Positions 24,137 to 36,000 of a DNA stretch of 59,261 bases are shown piece by piece. Every line of letters begins with the position of its first letter. Position 1 is the stretch's first letter. The notes beneath the pieces were generated by a model. The model was not told where the DNA came from and made no database searches. It saw only the letters and a program-made list of their open reading frames with translations. Origin of the DNA: Brotaphodocola sp003480315 (GTDB lineage Bacteria > Bacillota > Clostridia > Lachnospirales > Lachnospiraceae); the NCBI RefSeq assembly GCF_964246085.1, contig NZ_CAXTPD010000018.1; one strand, 5' to 3'. A program made the translations under genes and the position numbers.

Positions 24137-24694
24137 TTAAACTCTGGACAGATACTCACCGGTACGGGTGTCGATCTTGATCTTATCACCGTTGTCAACG
24201 AACAGCGGAACGTATACGGTTGCGCCAGTCTCAACGGTTGCCGGCTTGGTAGCGCCCTGTGCGGTATCACCCTTGAAGCCAGGCTCGGTGTTGGTGATCT
24301 CAAGCTCTACGAATAACGGCGGCTCTACGGAGAATACCTTACCATTGTAAGAGCAGATCTTAACGATCTCATTCTCCTTAACGAACTTTAATGCATCACC
24401 GATCACGTCTGCTGCGAGAGCCATCTGCTCGTAGTTATCCATGTTCATGAAGTTGTACAGATCGCCATCCTCGTACAGATACTGCATATCTACACGGTCG
24501 ATTCTTGCAGACGGGAACTTCTCGGTCGGACGGAAGGTTCTCTCTACTACGGAACCGGTCATAACATTTTTGATTTTGGTTCTTACGAAAGCAGCACCCT
24601 TACCCGGTTTTACATGCTGGAACTCTACGATCTGGTATACGTTACCCTCGATTTCCAGGGTAATGCCGTTTCTAAAATCACCTGCTGAAATCAT
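24137..24694 (-). CDS. efp: Elongation factor P
   Basis: The 185-residue protein helps ribosomes pass polyproline stretches. The N-terminal KOW-like domain has the tip loop HVKPGKGAAFVRTK, with Lys32 at the position modified in many bacteria. Two OB domains follow, and the C-terminal FVDNGDKIKIDTRTGEYLSRV signature is present. AGGAGGA precedes the ATG. A good promoter lies upstream. No modification enzyme gene is in the window. Confidence 0.97.
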   Translation of the reverse strand: MISAGDFRNGITLEIEGNVYQIVEFQHVKPGKGAAFVRTKIKNVMTGSVVERTFRPTEKFPSARIDRVDMQYLYEDGDLYNFMNMDNYEQMALAADVIGDALKFVKENEIVKICSYNGKVFSVEPPLFVELEITNTEPGFKGDTAQGATKPATVETGATVYVPLFVDNGDKIKIDTRTGEYLSRV

Positions 24695-24739
24695 GTGATA
24701 TTCCTCCTTGAATTTGCGTACTCGCGATTAATCTACTAT

Positions 24740-24768
24740 ATTCTATACTAAAAGCCGCTGTTTTTCAA
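24740..24768 (-). promoter_or_regulatory. Promoter of efp
   Basis: On the minus strand TTGAAA (24768-24763), 17 bp and TAGAAT (24745-24740). The start would be near 24733. Confidence 0.68.
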
Positions 24769-24844
24769 CTGTTTTTTCAGGCTTTCCAGGCGTTTTGTTT
24801 GCCTTTTTGCAGGATTTGGGGTCAGTTTCCTGCTTTCGCGGTAT

Positions 24845-25807
24845 TTACTGCTTCAGCTGGTCCAGGATGCTCTGTGTATCGGTTTTTAGCTGACTGTCTG
24901 TGGAATTTGCCATGACGTACTCGAAATCTGCTGCTGCCAGATCAGCCTGATCTGTGTGAAGATAGCAGATCCCGCGATTGTAGGAGGCAAGATCGGCAGA
25001 GTATCCGGCCTCGATGGCGGTTGTGAGATAGGAAATCGCGGCAGGGTAATCGCCCTGTTCCAGATTCATGTAGCAGGAACCGATCAGAAAATTCAGTTCG
25101 CCATCTGCCGGATCTGTGTCAGCATATTTGAGAAAATCAGCAAGGGCCTGTTTAAAGTCTTCCGTGGAATAACGGCAGACACCGCGGGCGTAAGCGATGG
25201 CTTCTCTGTATTCCGGCAGTGCGGCTTCTGCTGTATTGTACGCATTGATGGCATTTTCGTAATCCATCTGCTGCTGATAACAGTCTGCAATATACATCAG
25301 CACATCTGCCTGTGCCGGATCAAGCGCGTACATGGTCTGATAGTCGGCAAGAGCATTCTGATAATCAGCGTTCTCCTCAGAAAGCTGTGCCCGGAGCTGA
25401 TAAGCGTCGTAGAGGGCCGGATCAAGGCGTATGGTTGTGTCTAAATCGGTCACTGCCGCATCTGTATTATGCAGAAGAACCTGCAGTCCGGCACGTTTCA
25501 GATAGTACTGTGGATTGGCACTGTCCAGGGAGAGCAGATGGTTGATCTCATCAAGTGCCGCGGTATAGTCGCTGCGGGTAACAAGTTCTGAAAAATGCTC
25601 CAGGGCCGTATTCTGTTCCTCCAGGGCCTGCTGTTGCTGCTCCTGAAGTAATTCTGCCGCCTGGCGTGCTCTGCGCTGTTCATAATGCTCCAGGAATGTG
25701 GCAGACAGATAGGGAAGGCACATGGAAATGACGAGGATCAGGGCAATTTCTTTTCTGCGTGTATGGATCCTGAAGAAAAAACCGGTATGTCCATTGTGAT
25801 GTCTCAT
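24845..25807 (-). CDS. Membrane-anchored tetratricopeptide repeat protein
   Basis: The 320-residue protein has a basic N-terminus and one membrane segment (about residues 21-38, IALILVISMCLPYLSATF). A Gln/Glu-rich coiled stretch (about 44-68) follows, then roughly seven to eight TPR units (examples: AALDEINHLLSLDSANPQYYLKRAG, NALADYQTMYALDPAQADVLMYIA). It is probably a scaffold facing outside the membrane. No specific family is recognised. AAAGGGG precedes the ATG. It is divergent from the LytTR regulator and upstream of efp on the same strand. Confidence 0.8.
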   Translation of the reverse strand: MRHHNGHTGFFFRIHTRRKEIALILVISMCLPYLSATFLEHYEQRRARQAAELLQEQQQQALEEQNTALEHFSELVTRSDYTAALDEINHLLSLDSANPQYYLKRAGLQVLLHNTDAAVTDLDTTIRLDPALYDAYQLRAQLSEENADYQNALADYQTMYALDPAQADVLMYIADCYQQQMDYENAINAYNTAEAALPEYREAIAYARGVCRYSTEDFKQALADFLKYADTDPADGELNFLIGSCYMNLEQGDYPAAISYLTTAIEAGYSADLASYNRGICYLHTDQADLAAADFEYVMANSTDSQLKTDTQSILDQLKQ

Positions 25808-25828
25808 AGGCGCCCCTTTCTCTTATGT

Positions 25829-25842
25829 GGGCTTATAAGCCC
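25829..25842. promoter_or_regulatory. Perfect palindrome GGGCTTATAAGCCC
   Basis: A 14-bp perfect palindrome in the region between the TPR gene and the LytTR gene, between the TPR promoter and its start codon. It could be an operator or an RNA hairpin in the TPR leader. Confidence 0.45.
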
Positions 25843-25865
25843 TGAAATTATGGATTAATAATCTC

Positions 25866-25894
25866 AGAGTATCATAAGTAATCTAAAAACTCAA
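25866..25894 (-). promoter_or_regulatory. Possible promoter of the TPR gene
   Basis: On the minus strand TTGAGT (25894-25889), 17 bp and TACTCT (25871-25866) with extended TGa. The -10 is weak. Confidence 0.4.
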
Positions 25895-25910
25895 CAGAAA
25901 AGATAAAACT

Positions 25911-25950
25911 TTGACAAACTTTGACACCAAACTGCGTGGAATGTTATAAT
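25911..25950 (+). promoter_or_regulatory. Promoter of the LytTR gene with duplicated -35
   Basis: TTGACA at 25921-25926, an 18-bp spacer and TATAAT (25945-25950). A second TTGACA lies exactly 10 bp upstream (25911-25916), a direct repeat on the same helix face. Confidence 0.68.
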
Positions 25951-26002
25951 TTATGACAATATAACTTGCGGCAGTGTGACAACAGGAAGAGGGAGCGTGT
26001 AT

Positions 26003-26812
26003 ATGCAGAAAAAAGTAGTACAGGAAGCATTGGAACTGACGAGAGAGTGCTTAAGCCGTTACTGGAAGCTGGATCCGGAACTGGTGATTTCCTGCTGTGC
26101 GGAGGATGTATTGTGGACAGGGGCCCTGCAGAAACAGTTTATTGTAGGAAAAGAAGCAACCGCAGAGGATCTGCGCGGAACTATGCGTGATCTGAAGCCC
26201 TGTCATCTGATGGAACAGGAGTTTTTTGTGGTACAGAATACGGGAACCATCTGTACGGTGGCTGGACGGTATCTGGTTACAACCGATGAGAGCGTAGAAT
26301 TCTTTCTGCAGGTGCAGCAGCGCTGTACCTTTGTCTGGGAACAGATGCCGGAGGGTTTAAAAATCCGGCACATGCATATATCGAATCCGCTTGGAGAGCT
26401 GAAAGCAGCAGGGGACGAGATGTTCCCGACTACCATTGGAAAAATGGCACATAAATATCTGATGCGCCGTTTTGCTACCCTGCAGGATAAAAGCAGGCTG
26501 GTAGCTGAAGACTTAGATGACCGGGAACATATTTTCCTGCTGTCAGATATCCTGTATGCAGAGGCATACGGACGCAACTGCATCATTACATCCCTTTCCG
26601 GTACCAAAACAGTCATGCGGATGAATCTTGCGGAATTTCAGGAAAAGGCAGATCAGCGTTTCATGGCTGTTCATCGCAGCTATATCATCAATACGGAGTG
26701 TATTTCCATGATCTGGAAATATGAAGTGATACTGATGAATGAATTTGCGATTCCGATTCCGGTAAAAAAATACCGGGAAGTGCGGGAAATGCTGTTAGAG
26801 CGGCTGAAATAA
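26003..26812 (+). CDS. LytTR-family regulator with NTF2/SnoaL-like N-terminal domain
   Basis: The 269-residue protein ends in a LytTR DNA-binding domain (about 165-268) recognisable by DILYAEAYGRNCIITSLSG, MNLAEFQEKADQRFMAVHRSYIINTECI and IPIPVKKYREVREML. The N-terminal half (about 1-140) lacks a receiver domain. It begins like an NTF2/SnoaL-fold domain (helix, then YWKLDPELVISCCAEDVLWTG and a beta-rich part), so it may bind a small ligand directly. This is a one-component arrangement, unlike the usual AgrA/LytR response regulators, and there is no histidine kinase nearby. The giant surface protein gene starts 213 bp downstream on the same strand and is the obvious target. AGAGGGAG precedes the ATG. 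Confidence 0.8.
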   Translation: MQKKVVQEALELTRECLSRYWKLDPELVISCCAEDVLWTGALQKQFIVGKEATAEDLRGTMRDLKPCHLMEQEFFVVQNTGTICTVAGRYLVTTDESVEFFLQVQQRCTFVWEQMPEGLKIRHMHISNPLGELKAAGDEMFPTTIGKMAHKYLMRRFATLQDKSRLVAEDLDDREHIFLLSDILYAEAYGRNCIITSLSGTKTVMRMNLAEFQEKADQRFMAVHRSYIINTECISMIWKYEVILMNEFAIPIPVKKYREVREMLLERLK

Positions 26813-26884
26813 AGAACCAGATGTTCATGATTCTTTCAAATTGAATTTTCGGTGTCCGCAGCGGCGCCATTCGTGTCAGAAACA

Positions 26885-26913
26885 TTGAAGAGACAAGTCA
26901 ATTTTTGTATAAT
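26885..26913 (+). promoter_or_regulatory. Promoter of the giant surface protein gene
   Basis: TTGAAG (26885-26890), 17 bp and TATAAT (26908-26913). The start would be near 26920, giving a leader of about 105 nt that is A-rich. No terminator is evident after the LytTR gene, so readthrough is also possible. Confidence 0.68.
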
Positions 26914-27025
26914 CAAAGTAGTAATCTGTGCTTTTATATAAAACAATAAAAAATTCAGAAAATATAAGAGCAGCAGAATGTGCAAAAAGACGAGTCAGTG
27001 ATGTTCAGAAAGGAATGGCGGATTT

Positions 27026-30000
27026 ATGGGTATACAGGAAAGAGCAATGCTGGAGTACAGAAGAACCATGAAGAAAGCGAGGGGAATGACGGCGGTTCTG
27101 GGACTGTGTATGGCAGTTGCGGGAACGTCGGTTTCCTATGCCTCGGCGTCTGGTAATACGGGAGATTCCGGCTATGAAAGCAGCCAGGAGCATACAGAAA
27201 GCGCCGGTGCGGATACTGGCGGAAGCAGCTTTGAAGCCGGAGACAGCCTGGGTGGCGGCTCTGGCGGCGGCTCAGGAGGGGGCGGAAGCCCGGAGACGGG
27301 AGGCGATTCTGGCTTCAGCGGTGTGGATTCAGAGTCAGGCCTTTCTGAAGCAGAGGGCAGTTCCGGAGGCAGCGGCACAGAGGCAGAAACAGGTGATTCT
27401 GAAGCAGAGGACAGCGCCGGAGACAGCCGGGAAAACAAAAAAGACGAAAACACAGAATCCGGGAATCCTTCCGGTGAGAGCAGTACGGAGGCAGAAAACA
27501 GCGGTGATGATAAACCAGCAGCGTCCAGTGAGGAAACTGCTTTCGGAGCCGGGCAGAAGGAAAACAGTCAGGCAGCCGGAAACGTAACCGGAGAAGATTC
27601 AGATCAAGCACCGGAAGCCGGAATCGCAGACGGGGGAAAAGTACCGGAAACATCCGAAACGCCGGCATCCCCGCAAACGCCGGTATCACCGGAAATCCAG
27701 AAACAACTGTCGATTCCGGAATCCACAGTGACATCGGAGCTGGAAGCGGCAGCGGGACCAGCGGCGGCATCGGAGCCGGAAGCGGCAGCGGGACCAGCGG
27801 CGGCATCGGAGCCGGAAGCGGCAGCGGGACCAGAGGCGGCATCGGAGCCGGAAGCGGCAGCGGGACCAGCGGCGGCATCGGAGCCGGAAGTGGCAGCGGG
27901 ATCAGAGGTAGCACCTGAGGCATTGCAGGCAGCAGCACCTGAGGCATTGCAGGCGGCAGCACCTGCCATAGTGCAGGCAGCAGCACCTGAGGCATTACAG
28001 GCGGCAGCACCTGCCACAGTGCAGGCAGCAGCGCTGGCGGCAGATGCGACAAGCACTGATACGGCAATTACGATCACCGGATGTGATAAGGTGAAAATTT
28101 CAGTCAATGAAGGGAAGCAGCTTGAGATTTATCTCAATGACAGTGCTTATAAGACTACCTACACCAACACGACGGGAATTACCAACCTCAGTATCCGGGC
28201 AAAAGATAAGATCAGTTTTAAAAACGATCTCGCCTCCGGAAAAAACTGGCTGCTGGATCTGTCCCAGGCAATTGTGGAGCTGATCGCGAAGCAGATTGAG
28301 TTAAAGCCGAATGAGCAGGTAACCCTGAAAGTCAAACAGCTTACCTTGCAGGCGGATGATTCCAATGACAGCGGCTCAGCCGAAGAGGTTTTTTCCAATG
28401 TTGTCAAGAAAGTATATGATTCCGATACGAGGTATGTGGGAATCCGGAATATGACGATCATAGCAGATTCCGGCGGAGGCAGCAGCGGAAGTTCCACCAT
28501 TGTGATTTCTGCTTCCAATACTGCTTCTTCGGATGCGGACAGCACCACGGCAGCAGACGGCGTTTCTGCGGATACGAATATCTGGAAGAACGTTGACAGC
28601 GGGGTGGCATCCCTCGGAAGCTTTCTTGCCAATGTAAAAAACATGGAAACGATCGTTGAGATCGAAGACAGCAGTCTGACAGCAGACAGTATTAAGATGA
28701 CATCCGGCAACACCCTGAATATGAATACGAAGGGAATCGGCATTGGCGTGGCAGTCAATGTGGGAAATGCATCTTCCGTGGTTCTGGTAAAAAACAGCAA
28801 TCTGACTTCCAGAACAGGCAACATTGAGCTGACTGCAAAATCCATTATCAATTCCACTGCGGACGCAGAGGCAAAGGCAGGAAACATTGCGGTTGGTGTG
28901 GCGGTAGTTGGCGGAACCTCAGAAGTAGTGGTCGATGGAAACGGAACCATTACTTCAGCAGGGAATGTAATGCTTATCGCAGATAGTAATGCAAAAGCAG
29001 CAACCAACGCAACCGGAAAGAAAACGAGTGATAACCGCAGCGGTGCTTTTGCCGGTGTGTCTGTTGTAAATTATGATACACGGGCGAATATTGGCGGTAC
29101 GGTAAATGTTACTTCAGCCGGGAATGTAACCGTGAATTCCAGACAGTATGGAATCAACGGAACTACCGTGAAATCGGTAAAGTCCTCCGAGAGCGGGACT
29201 TCCGAGAACACCAGTATTCAGAAAATTCTGGGGATCATCCATAATTCTCTGGATAACATTCAGCTTACATCCCGTCTGAAATCCAAAGCCGATGCGGCCG
29301 GAAATGCAGTTAAGACGAAGGTGAGCAGCTGGTTTCGGAAAGACGAGGTAGAAGGCAAAATCAGTGAATCCTTAAATACCGCACAGGAAGACAGCGGAAT
29401 CGGCAGTCTGTTTGAAGAGGCTGAGGCTTCCATCGCGAACAAAGTGGATCTGAAATTTGTAGACCGGTCCACGGGAAAGGTAGTGGAAGGTGTAACCGTA
29501 AAGATTACTCCGAATGAAGGAACGACCGGAACCAACCGCCTTGCCACAACAGGCAAAAATGGAACATACAATGGTGATGGTTTCACAGCAGGTTCTTACA
29601 CTTTGACCATCATCGTTCCGAGCGGCTATGCAGTGCCGGAAGATCAGGTGTTCCGGATTATCGGGGGCAAGGGCTTTAATGGTACCTACAAGCTGGCAAA
29701 AACCAGCAATACAGCGAACCAGATGGTTGGAGCCATTGCTGTGACGGTTGTAAATTCCAGCAACGAAGCTTCTATTACAACAACCGGAAAGATCACAGCA
29801 GGCGGAACCGTGGAAGTAATCGCGAATGCAGTTTCCAACAACACCACCGTGGCAGATGCATCCACCATTCCATCAGACCTTGACCGGGATGCTGATGACA
29901 ACGAATTTGCATTTGCCCTGGTAACGGAAGACAATTCAACCACACTTCCAACTACAGCTACCCTGACAAAGCTGCAGGGAACCAGCGGAGATGTGGAAGA

Positions 30001-33000
30001 CACAGCAAACAAGTACAGTGAGACCCGCAAAGATGCAGATGGACTGATCTCCTTTAAGAGTGGCTTCACCCAGAAGGCGGACGGAACCATCAGTGCAGGA
30101 AGTCAGAAACTGACAGCAGGTCGCTACAAACTGGAGTTTAAGCTTCCGTCCAGCTTTGGATTCAAACCGAAGGATTCCTCCATCACTTCCAGAAAAATCA
30201 CAGACGAAGCGACCGGACAGGAATATTACGTTTACACGATGTACATCACACTGACTGCCAAGACAGCAGGGGGAACGGATCTGAAAGGATTAAAGCAGCT
30301 CATTACCATGACAGCAAACGGAGATACCTCCGGAGCATCCGGCACTGGTACTTCTGCCGGAGTCGGAGCTGGTGTGAATGTGGTAAACAGCAGCAACCTG
30401 GCCTACATTGAGAATGCCATTATTGAGGCAAACGGACTTACCGTATCCGCAAAGACAGGCGGCTACGAGGAAAGCATCACGAAGACAGAAAACGGACAGA
30501 CCACAACTGTGAAGACTACATACAATAACAAATCGGATGTCAGTTCTATAGCAGGATTTAATTCTGGCAATTTTGGATTCGGCGGAGCGGTTTCTGTCAA
30601 TGTAGTCAACGATGTGACAAAGGCCTATATCAGTGGCGCAGCTATTAGCATAGGAAACAACGGAAATATTACCATTAAGGCAGAGAGTGAAAGCGATGCC
30701 GGCACCAGTGCAGGCTCCACAACTTCCGATGACGAATCAGCAAAGTCGGTTGGAGTGGGAACGGCTATTGCAGTCAGCGTAGTCAGCCATACCACCAGCG
30801 CAGAGCTGGGGGAGACGGCTCTGATAAAAGGTAATAATTCCAGCGGTACCATCGGAAACCTGACCATTGATGCATCTTCCAAGGGTGCCATTGAGGCCAG
30901 CACCATTGCCGGCGCGGCAGGCGGCAAGGCAGTGGTTCCGGTGGTGGCCGTGAACATTGTGAATACCACAACGAAGGCAAGAGCAGCAAGGAATGCAAAT
31001 GCAGCAAATAACATCATTGCATTGGTCGGAGACCTGACTGTACATGCAAAGTCAGAAAAGAAACGAAAGACCACGGCAAACGGAAAGGCAGCCGGAAGCA
31101 GCGCAGGCTTCGGAGGAGCCATAACCGTAGCGGCGGGACATATGCGCCAGTACGCGTATATGGAGCGGAAGATTTCTTCCGCAAGGAATATTCAGGTAGC
31201 TGCGGAGAGTGGAAACTCATCAGAGACTGTCAGTATCGCCAGCGCCAACGGCGCGCCGGTGGAGGATGATGACAGTTCCGGTTCCGACGATTCCGACCCG
31301 GCCTCGAAAAAGACCCCGGATGCGTTAGTGAATAACGCGCTGGCAGCCGGAAAGAAAACCGGAGGCGGAACCGGCAGTATCACCGGAACTAGTTCCAAAA
31401 CCCCGCAGTCCGCAGAGACAGCGGATGGCAAGGTCATGGCAGCAGCAGCCATCGCAGTGGATGTCTGGAATGATACCACCGAGGCAAAGGTAACGGCAGA
31501 TACCACTTCCACAGGAAAGCTTACTGTGGAAGCAAAGGCAGCCAACTCTGTAAAGGTAGTTTCCAATGCATCCGCAGCATTAAGCAAAAACGGTGTGGGT
31601 GTCAGCGTGGCAATCCTGGCAGGAAATCTGCTCAACCGGGCCATCATTACAGGCAAGCATACAGGCGGAAGCTTTGAGATCCGTGCAGGCATGCGAAATG
31701 ACGGGGATACCAACGAGATCAGCGTCATCAGCATTTCCGGTGCAGGCGCATCGAATGTAGGTGTGGCCGGTGCGGTAGCCATCAATCTGTTTGATACCGC
31801 ATATCTGGCATCTGCCGGCTATGGAAATGACACCGCAGATCTGACAGCTGCTGAAAGCGGAGAAGTAAGCGCGAAGGTAAACCAGAAGGTGTCTACGAAG
31901 GCAGGTGCTTCTGCAGACCTGGCAGGAGATGGAAATACCTCCGGTAACGGCAAGAGTACCGGCGTGGGAGCATCCTTCGGACTGACCATTGCGGATGCTT
32001 CGGCAGAAGCAGTGGTTTCCGGAAACAGCAAAATCAGAACCGGCGGAAATTTCACCGTGGAAGCACTGGCAAGCAGCACGGTGGAGACTTATGTGCAGGC
32101 CGGAACGGATGCATTTGAAGAACCGGCAGAGGACGGAAAGCTTACCATTACCGTGAAGGATTCCACAGGAAAAGCTCTTTCTGGTGTAACCGTAACGGTA
32201 ACTGCGGATGGCAAATCTGCAGATCATAAAACCAACAATGACGGTCAGATTGAGATCACGACATCCGGCATCACGAAAGATACCGTATACACGATCGAGA
32301 TCAAAGCTGTACCGAACGGCTATAAACTTCCGGATGCAAAAGACCGGAAGATCAAAGTAACCTTAACAAAAGATGATACTGCTTTTGCAAAGACTTTTGT
32401 GTTAAGCAAAACAAACCAGTCTGAGATGGATAAATATACTTCCCTGGATGCGGCAGTTTCCGTATCCCTGGTTTCCAACAAGGTACGCGCAGAAGCAGAA
32501 CAGGGTGCCTACGTGGATGCAGGCGGCAATCTGACCCTGAATGCGGAGAGTGTTTCCGCGGCCAATACCACTACAGAGGGCGAGGCAGAAGCCAGCAATG
32601 CTGCTGTGGGAGCATCCGTAGCAGTCAACCTGGTAGCAGAAACTGTTACCGCGCGCATGGCAGGCAATGGAGCAGTGGGCGGAGACTTCACCGTAACCGC
32701 AAGAGCGAAGGCCCAGGATCTGGCTAAGGCTTATGCGACGGCGTCCGGGCTGGATCTGCAGCGCTATAAAGATAAGTACAACAGCAGTATCGCGGATATC
32801 TTATCCGGCAAGGCGTTTGGACTTGGAAGCGGCACGGGCAGCAGTTCAGACTCCGGAAACAATTCCGGCAGTGGAAGCAGCGGCACAGGAACCAGCTCTG
32901 ACAGCAGTAAGGCCAATGACCGGTTAAACGGTGCGTTAAAAGACAGCGGTGATACCACCAGCAACAATGCCAGCCTTTCTTCCAAGGTCCTTTCCGCAGC

Positions 33001-36000
33001 AGGCGCAAAGACCGATGAAACCACAACGGTTTCTACCGGCTCTGTGGGAACCACCGGAAACGGCGCTGCAGGAAGCAGCACGGCAAAGAAGGATGCGGCA
33101 GCAACCGGTTCTACCACAAAACAGGAAAATCCGGTTTCCGTGGCAGCAGCGGTAGGCGTGTCCATCGTATCCCACGATGTAACTGCTGAGATGACCGGAA
33201 CTATCACGAAGGCAAAGACCGTAACCATCAAGGCAGAGAATCTGGATAACTTCGAGATGCTGGCAACTGGCGCAGCAGTTTCCAAAAAGACTTCCATCGC
33301 TCTGGGTGTGGCAGTGATCGTCAACAACAGCAAGACCCGTGGGGCGCTGATGGGAAATCTGGGAACCGCAGGCAGCAGAGTCGGCGATGTAACCATTCAG
33401 GCTCTCACCAAGACCAACATGGATGATAACTTCCGAACAAAGCTTGGCACGGAAGCTATTGCAGGAGCTGGAAATGGTTCTGAGGATGGCGGTGCGGCAG
33501 TAGCAGGCGCAGTGGCAGTTATTTCCTCCAGTGCTGAGACCATGGCAGAGATCGGACGGAATATAACGGTTTACTCCGATGGAGAGGTAACGGTAGAAGC
33601 CATTGAGCAGAGCAGGCTTGCTGCCCGGGCATGGGGAGCAACCCTCACCAGCAGTACTTTTGATGAGCAGAACAATGGAGGAAACGGCTCCGGCAGCAGT
33701 TCGTCTTCCGGCAGCAGTTCAGGAAAAGGAAGCGGAGCAGGCGTTGGTGCATCCTTTGCCATCATTTATGCAAAGAACAAGACAAAAGCCCAGGTGGGCG
33801 ACAATGCCAGAATCTATGCAAAATCCCTGGCGGTCAACGCAGAGAAAAAGGCAGTCAATGCAACCTGGACCAACAAAGATGTAGAGATCAACGGAACTAT
33901 CAGCAGCGGTTCCAAACAGCTTCCGAGTGGAAAAATCTATATCAATACCACGGATAAGGCACAGAGCGACAACGAACTGACGATCTCTGATCTAAGTAGT
34001 GCAGCCATGGATCTGTTAAATCTGCTCTCGAACCAGAACTATTATCTGGAGGCAGTGGGCGGATCTGCATCTACCGTGGGCAGCAGCTTTACCGGCGCAG
34101 GTTCCTTTACCGTTCTGGTCATGGAGGACACCGTAGAGGCGCTGGTTGGAAATAGTGTGGTGCTGGTACTGACCGATGGACTGAAAGTAACGGCCGCTTC
34201 CAAAGTGAACGCGGCAGTGATCACCGGTTCTGTGGCGTACGGTGGCAGCAAGAGCGCCGGAGTGGCCATCAGCACGATTGTAAACAACATGGCAGTGAAG
34301 GCAGCTCTTGGCGAGAACGTGAAAGCCGGAGGTACAGTGGATGCGAATGGAAACGTGACCGGAAACATGACCGGTGATGTGACCATCAGTGCGGACAGTG
34401 ATCTGGGTGTAACTTCTGTTCTGGTAGCTGGAGGTGTTTCTTCTAATAGAAAGAGCAACGGCATTTCTGTGTCCGGCGATGGCGTCATCCAGGTATTTGT
34501 AAGCAGCAACACCACCGGCGCACAGATCGGAAACGGCACTGCTATAAAAACAAACGGAGACATTTTTGTCTTAGCAGCTTCCTCACTGAAGTACACCGGA
34601 ATTACCGGCGGTATAGCAGCAGGAAGCGGACATGGAGTGGGAGCTTCTGTCAGTGTGATCGTTGTGAACACAAAGACGGCAGCTGCCATCGGAAACAATG
34701 TTCAGATTACAGCAAAAAATCTTGCGGTTTCCGCAATCGGAAAAGAAAAGATCACAGCTATCATCGTGAACGGCGCGGCAGCAGGCTCCAATGGTTCTGC
34801 TGTAGCAGTCAGTCCGGCAGTCAACGTGATCCGGACCAGTACCCTGGCCGGTGTTGGAACCGGAACTTACAATCTGACCGGAAGCATGAAGGTAACCGCA
34901 GATGATGTGACAAAGATCCTTGTGATTTCCGGCGGCGCTGCTGTAAGCGGCGGCAAAGCCGGCGTGGGCGGCTCTGTTCAGGTGGATGTCATCTTAAAGA
35001 CTGTTCAGGCACTCATCGCGGATGGAACAGGCGGCGCGTATGCAGCAATCTACGCTCCGGGCGGACTGACCGTAAAAGCAGATTCCGGCGAACAGCTGTG
35101 GCTGTTTGTGATGGGACTTGGCGGCGGAAAGAGCGCAGCGGTATCCGGTTCTGTCGGCGTGGTTGTCATTTCCAATCAGGTGGAAGCACACATTGGAAGC
35201 TACACAAGAGTCGGAAACGCAGGAAACCGCGGAAATGTATCTGTCATCGCGGCTGACAATATGCTGACCGTGGTTGTGGCAGGTAGTGTGGCTGTATCCG
35301 CTTCCTCGGCAGCAGTTGGTCTGTCAAACATTGATATGATCGCGGATGGAACCACAAAGGCATCCATTGGTGACCATGCAGTGATTTATGGAAACAATGT
35401 AACCGTCAAAGCAGATTCCGGTAAAAGATTTGTGAACGTTGCTGTAAGCGGCGGCGTGAGCGGAGCTTCAGCAGCAGTAACCGGTTCGGCAGTCATTGCG
35501 GTTGTGGGTGACAGTATCATCGCGCTGATTGAGGAAAACGCAAAGGTTCAGGCAGCAGGAACCGTGAGTGTCATGGCAGAAGGTGCGACTGATATCATTG
35601 ATATCGTGGGAAGCCTGGGCGTTGGAGGAAATGCCTTTGGCGCATCCATTGATACGATTGTTTACAGCGGCAAGGTTTATGCCGGAATCGGAAAAGGCAC
35701 GACAGTGGATGCCGGCGGCAATGTGATTGTCTCTGCAGTGAGCAATGACAAGCTGGTGGATCTGGTAATCGGTGTCGGCGTTGGAAGCAGCGGCGCGGCA
35801 GTAAACGGTTCTGTGGCTGTGATCGTGGTGAAGCAGAATGTATTTGCCCTGATCGGAATTCCGGGTTCTGATAACAGCTATGCGGATGCTACCGGAACCG
35901 TGATCCGGGCAGACGGCAGCATCCGGGTAACAGCGGAAACCATTCAGGAGCTTCTCTCAGCAGCCGGTTCTGTAGCAGTAAGTGGAAGCGGAGCGGGCGT

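Noticed and set aside
27743..28033. CRISPR-like array
   Set aside because: The repeats are head-to-tail 36-bp and 24-bp coding units without spacers, all in frame.
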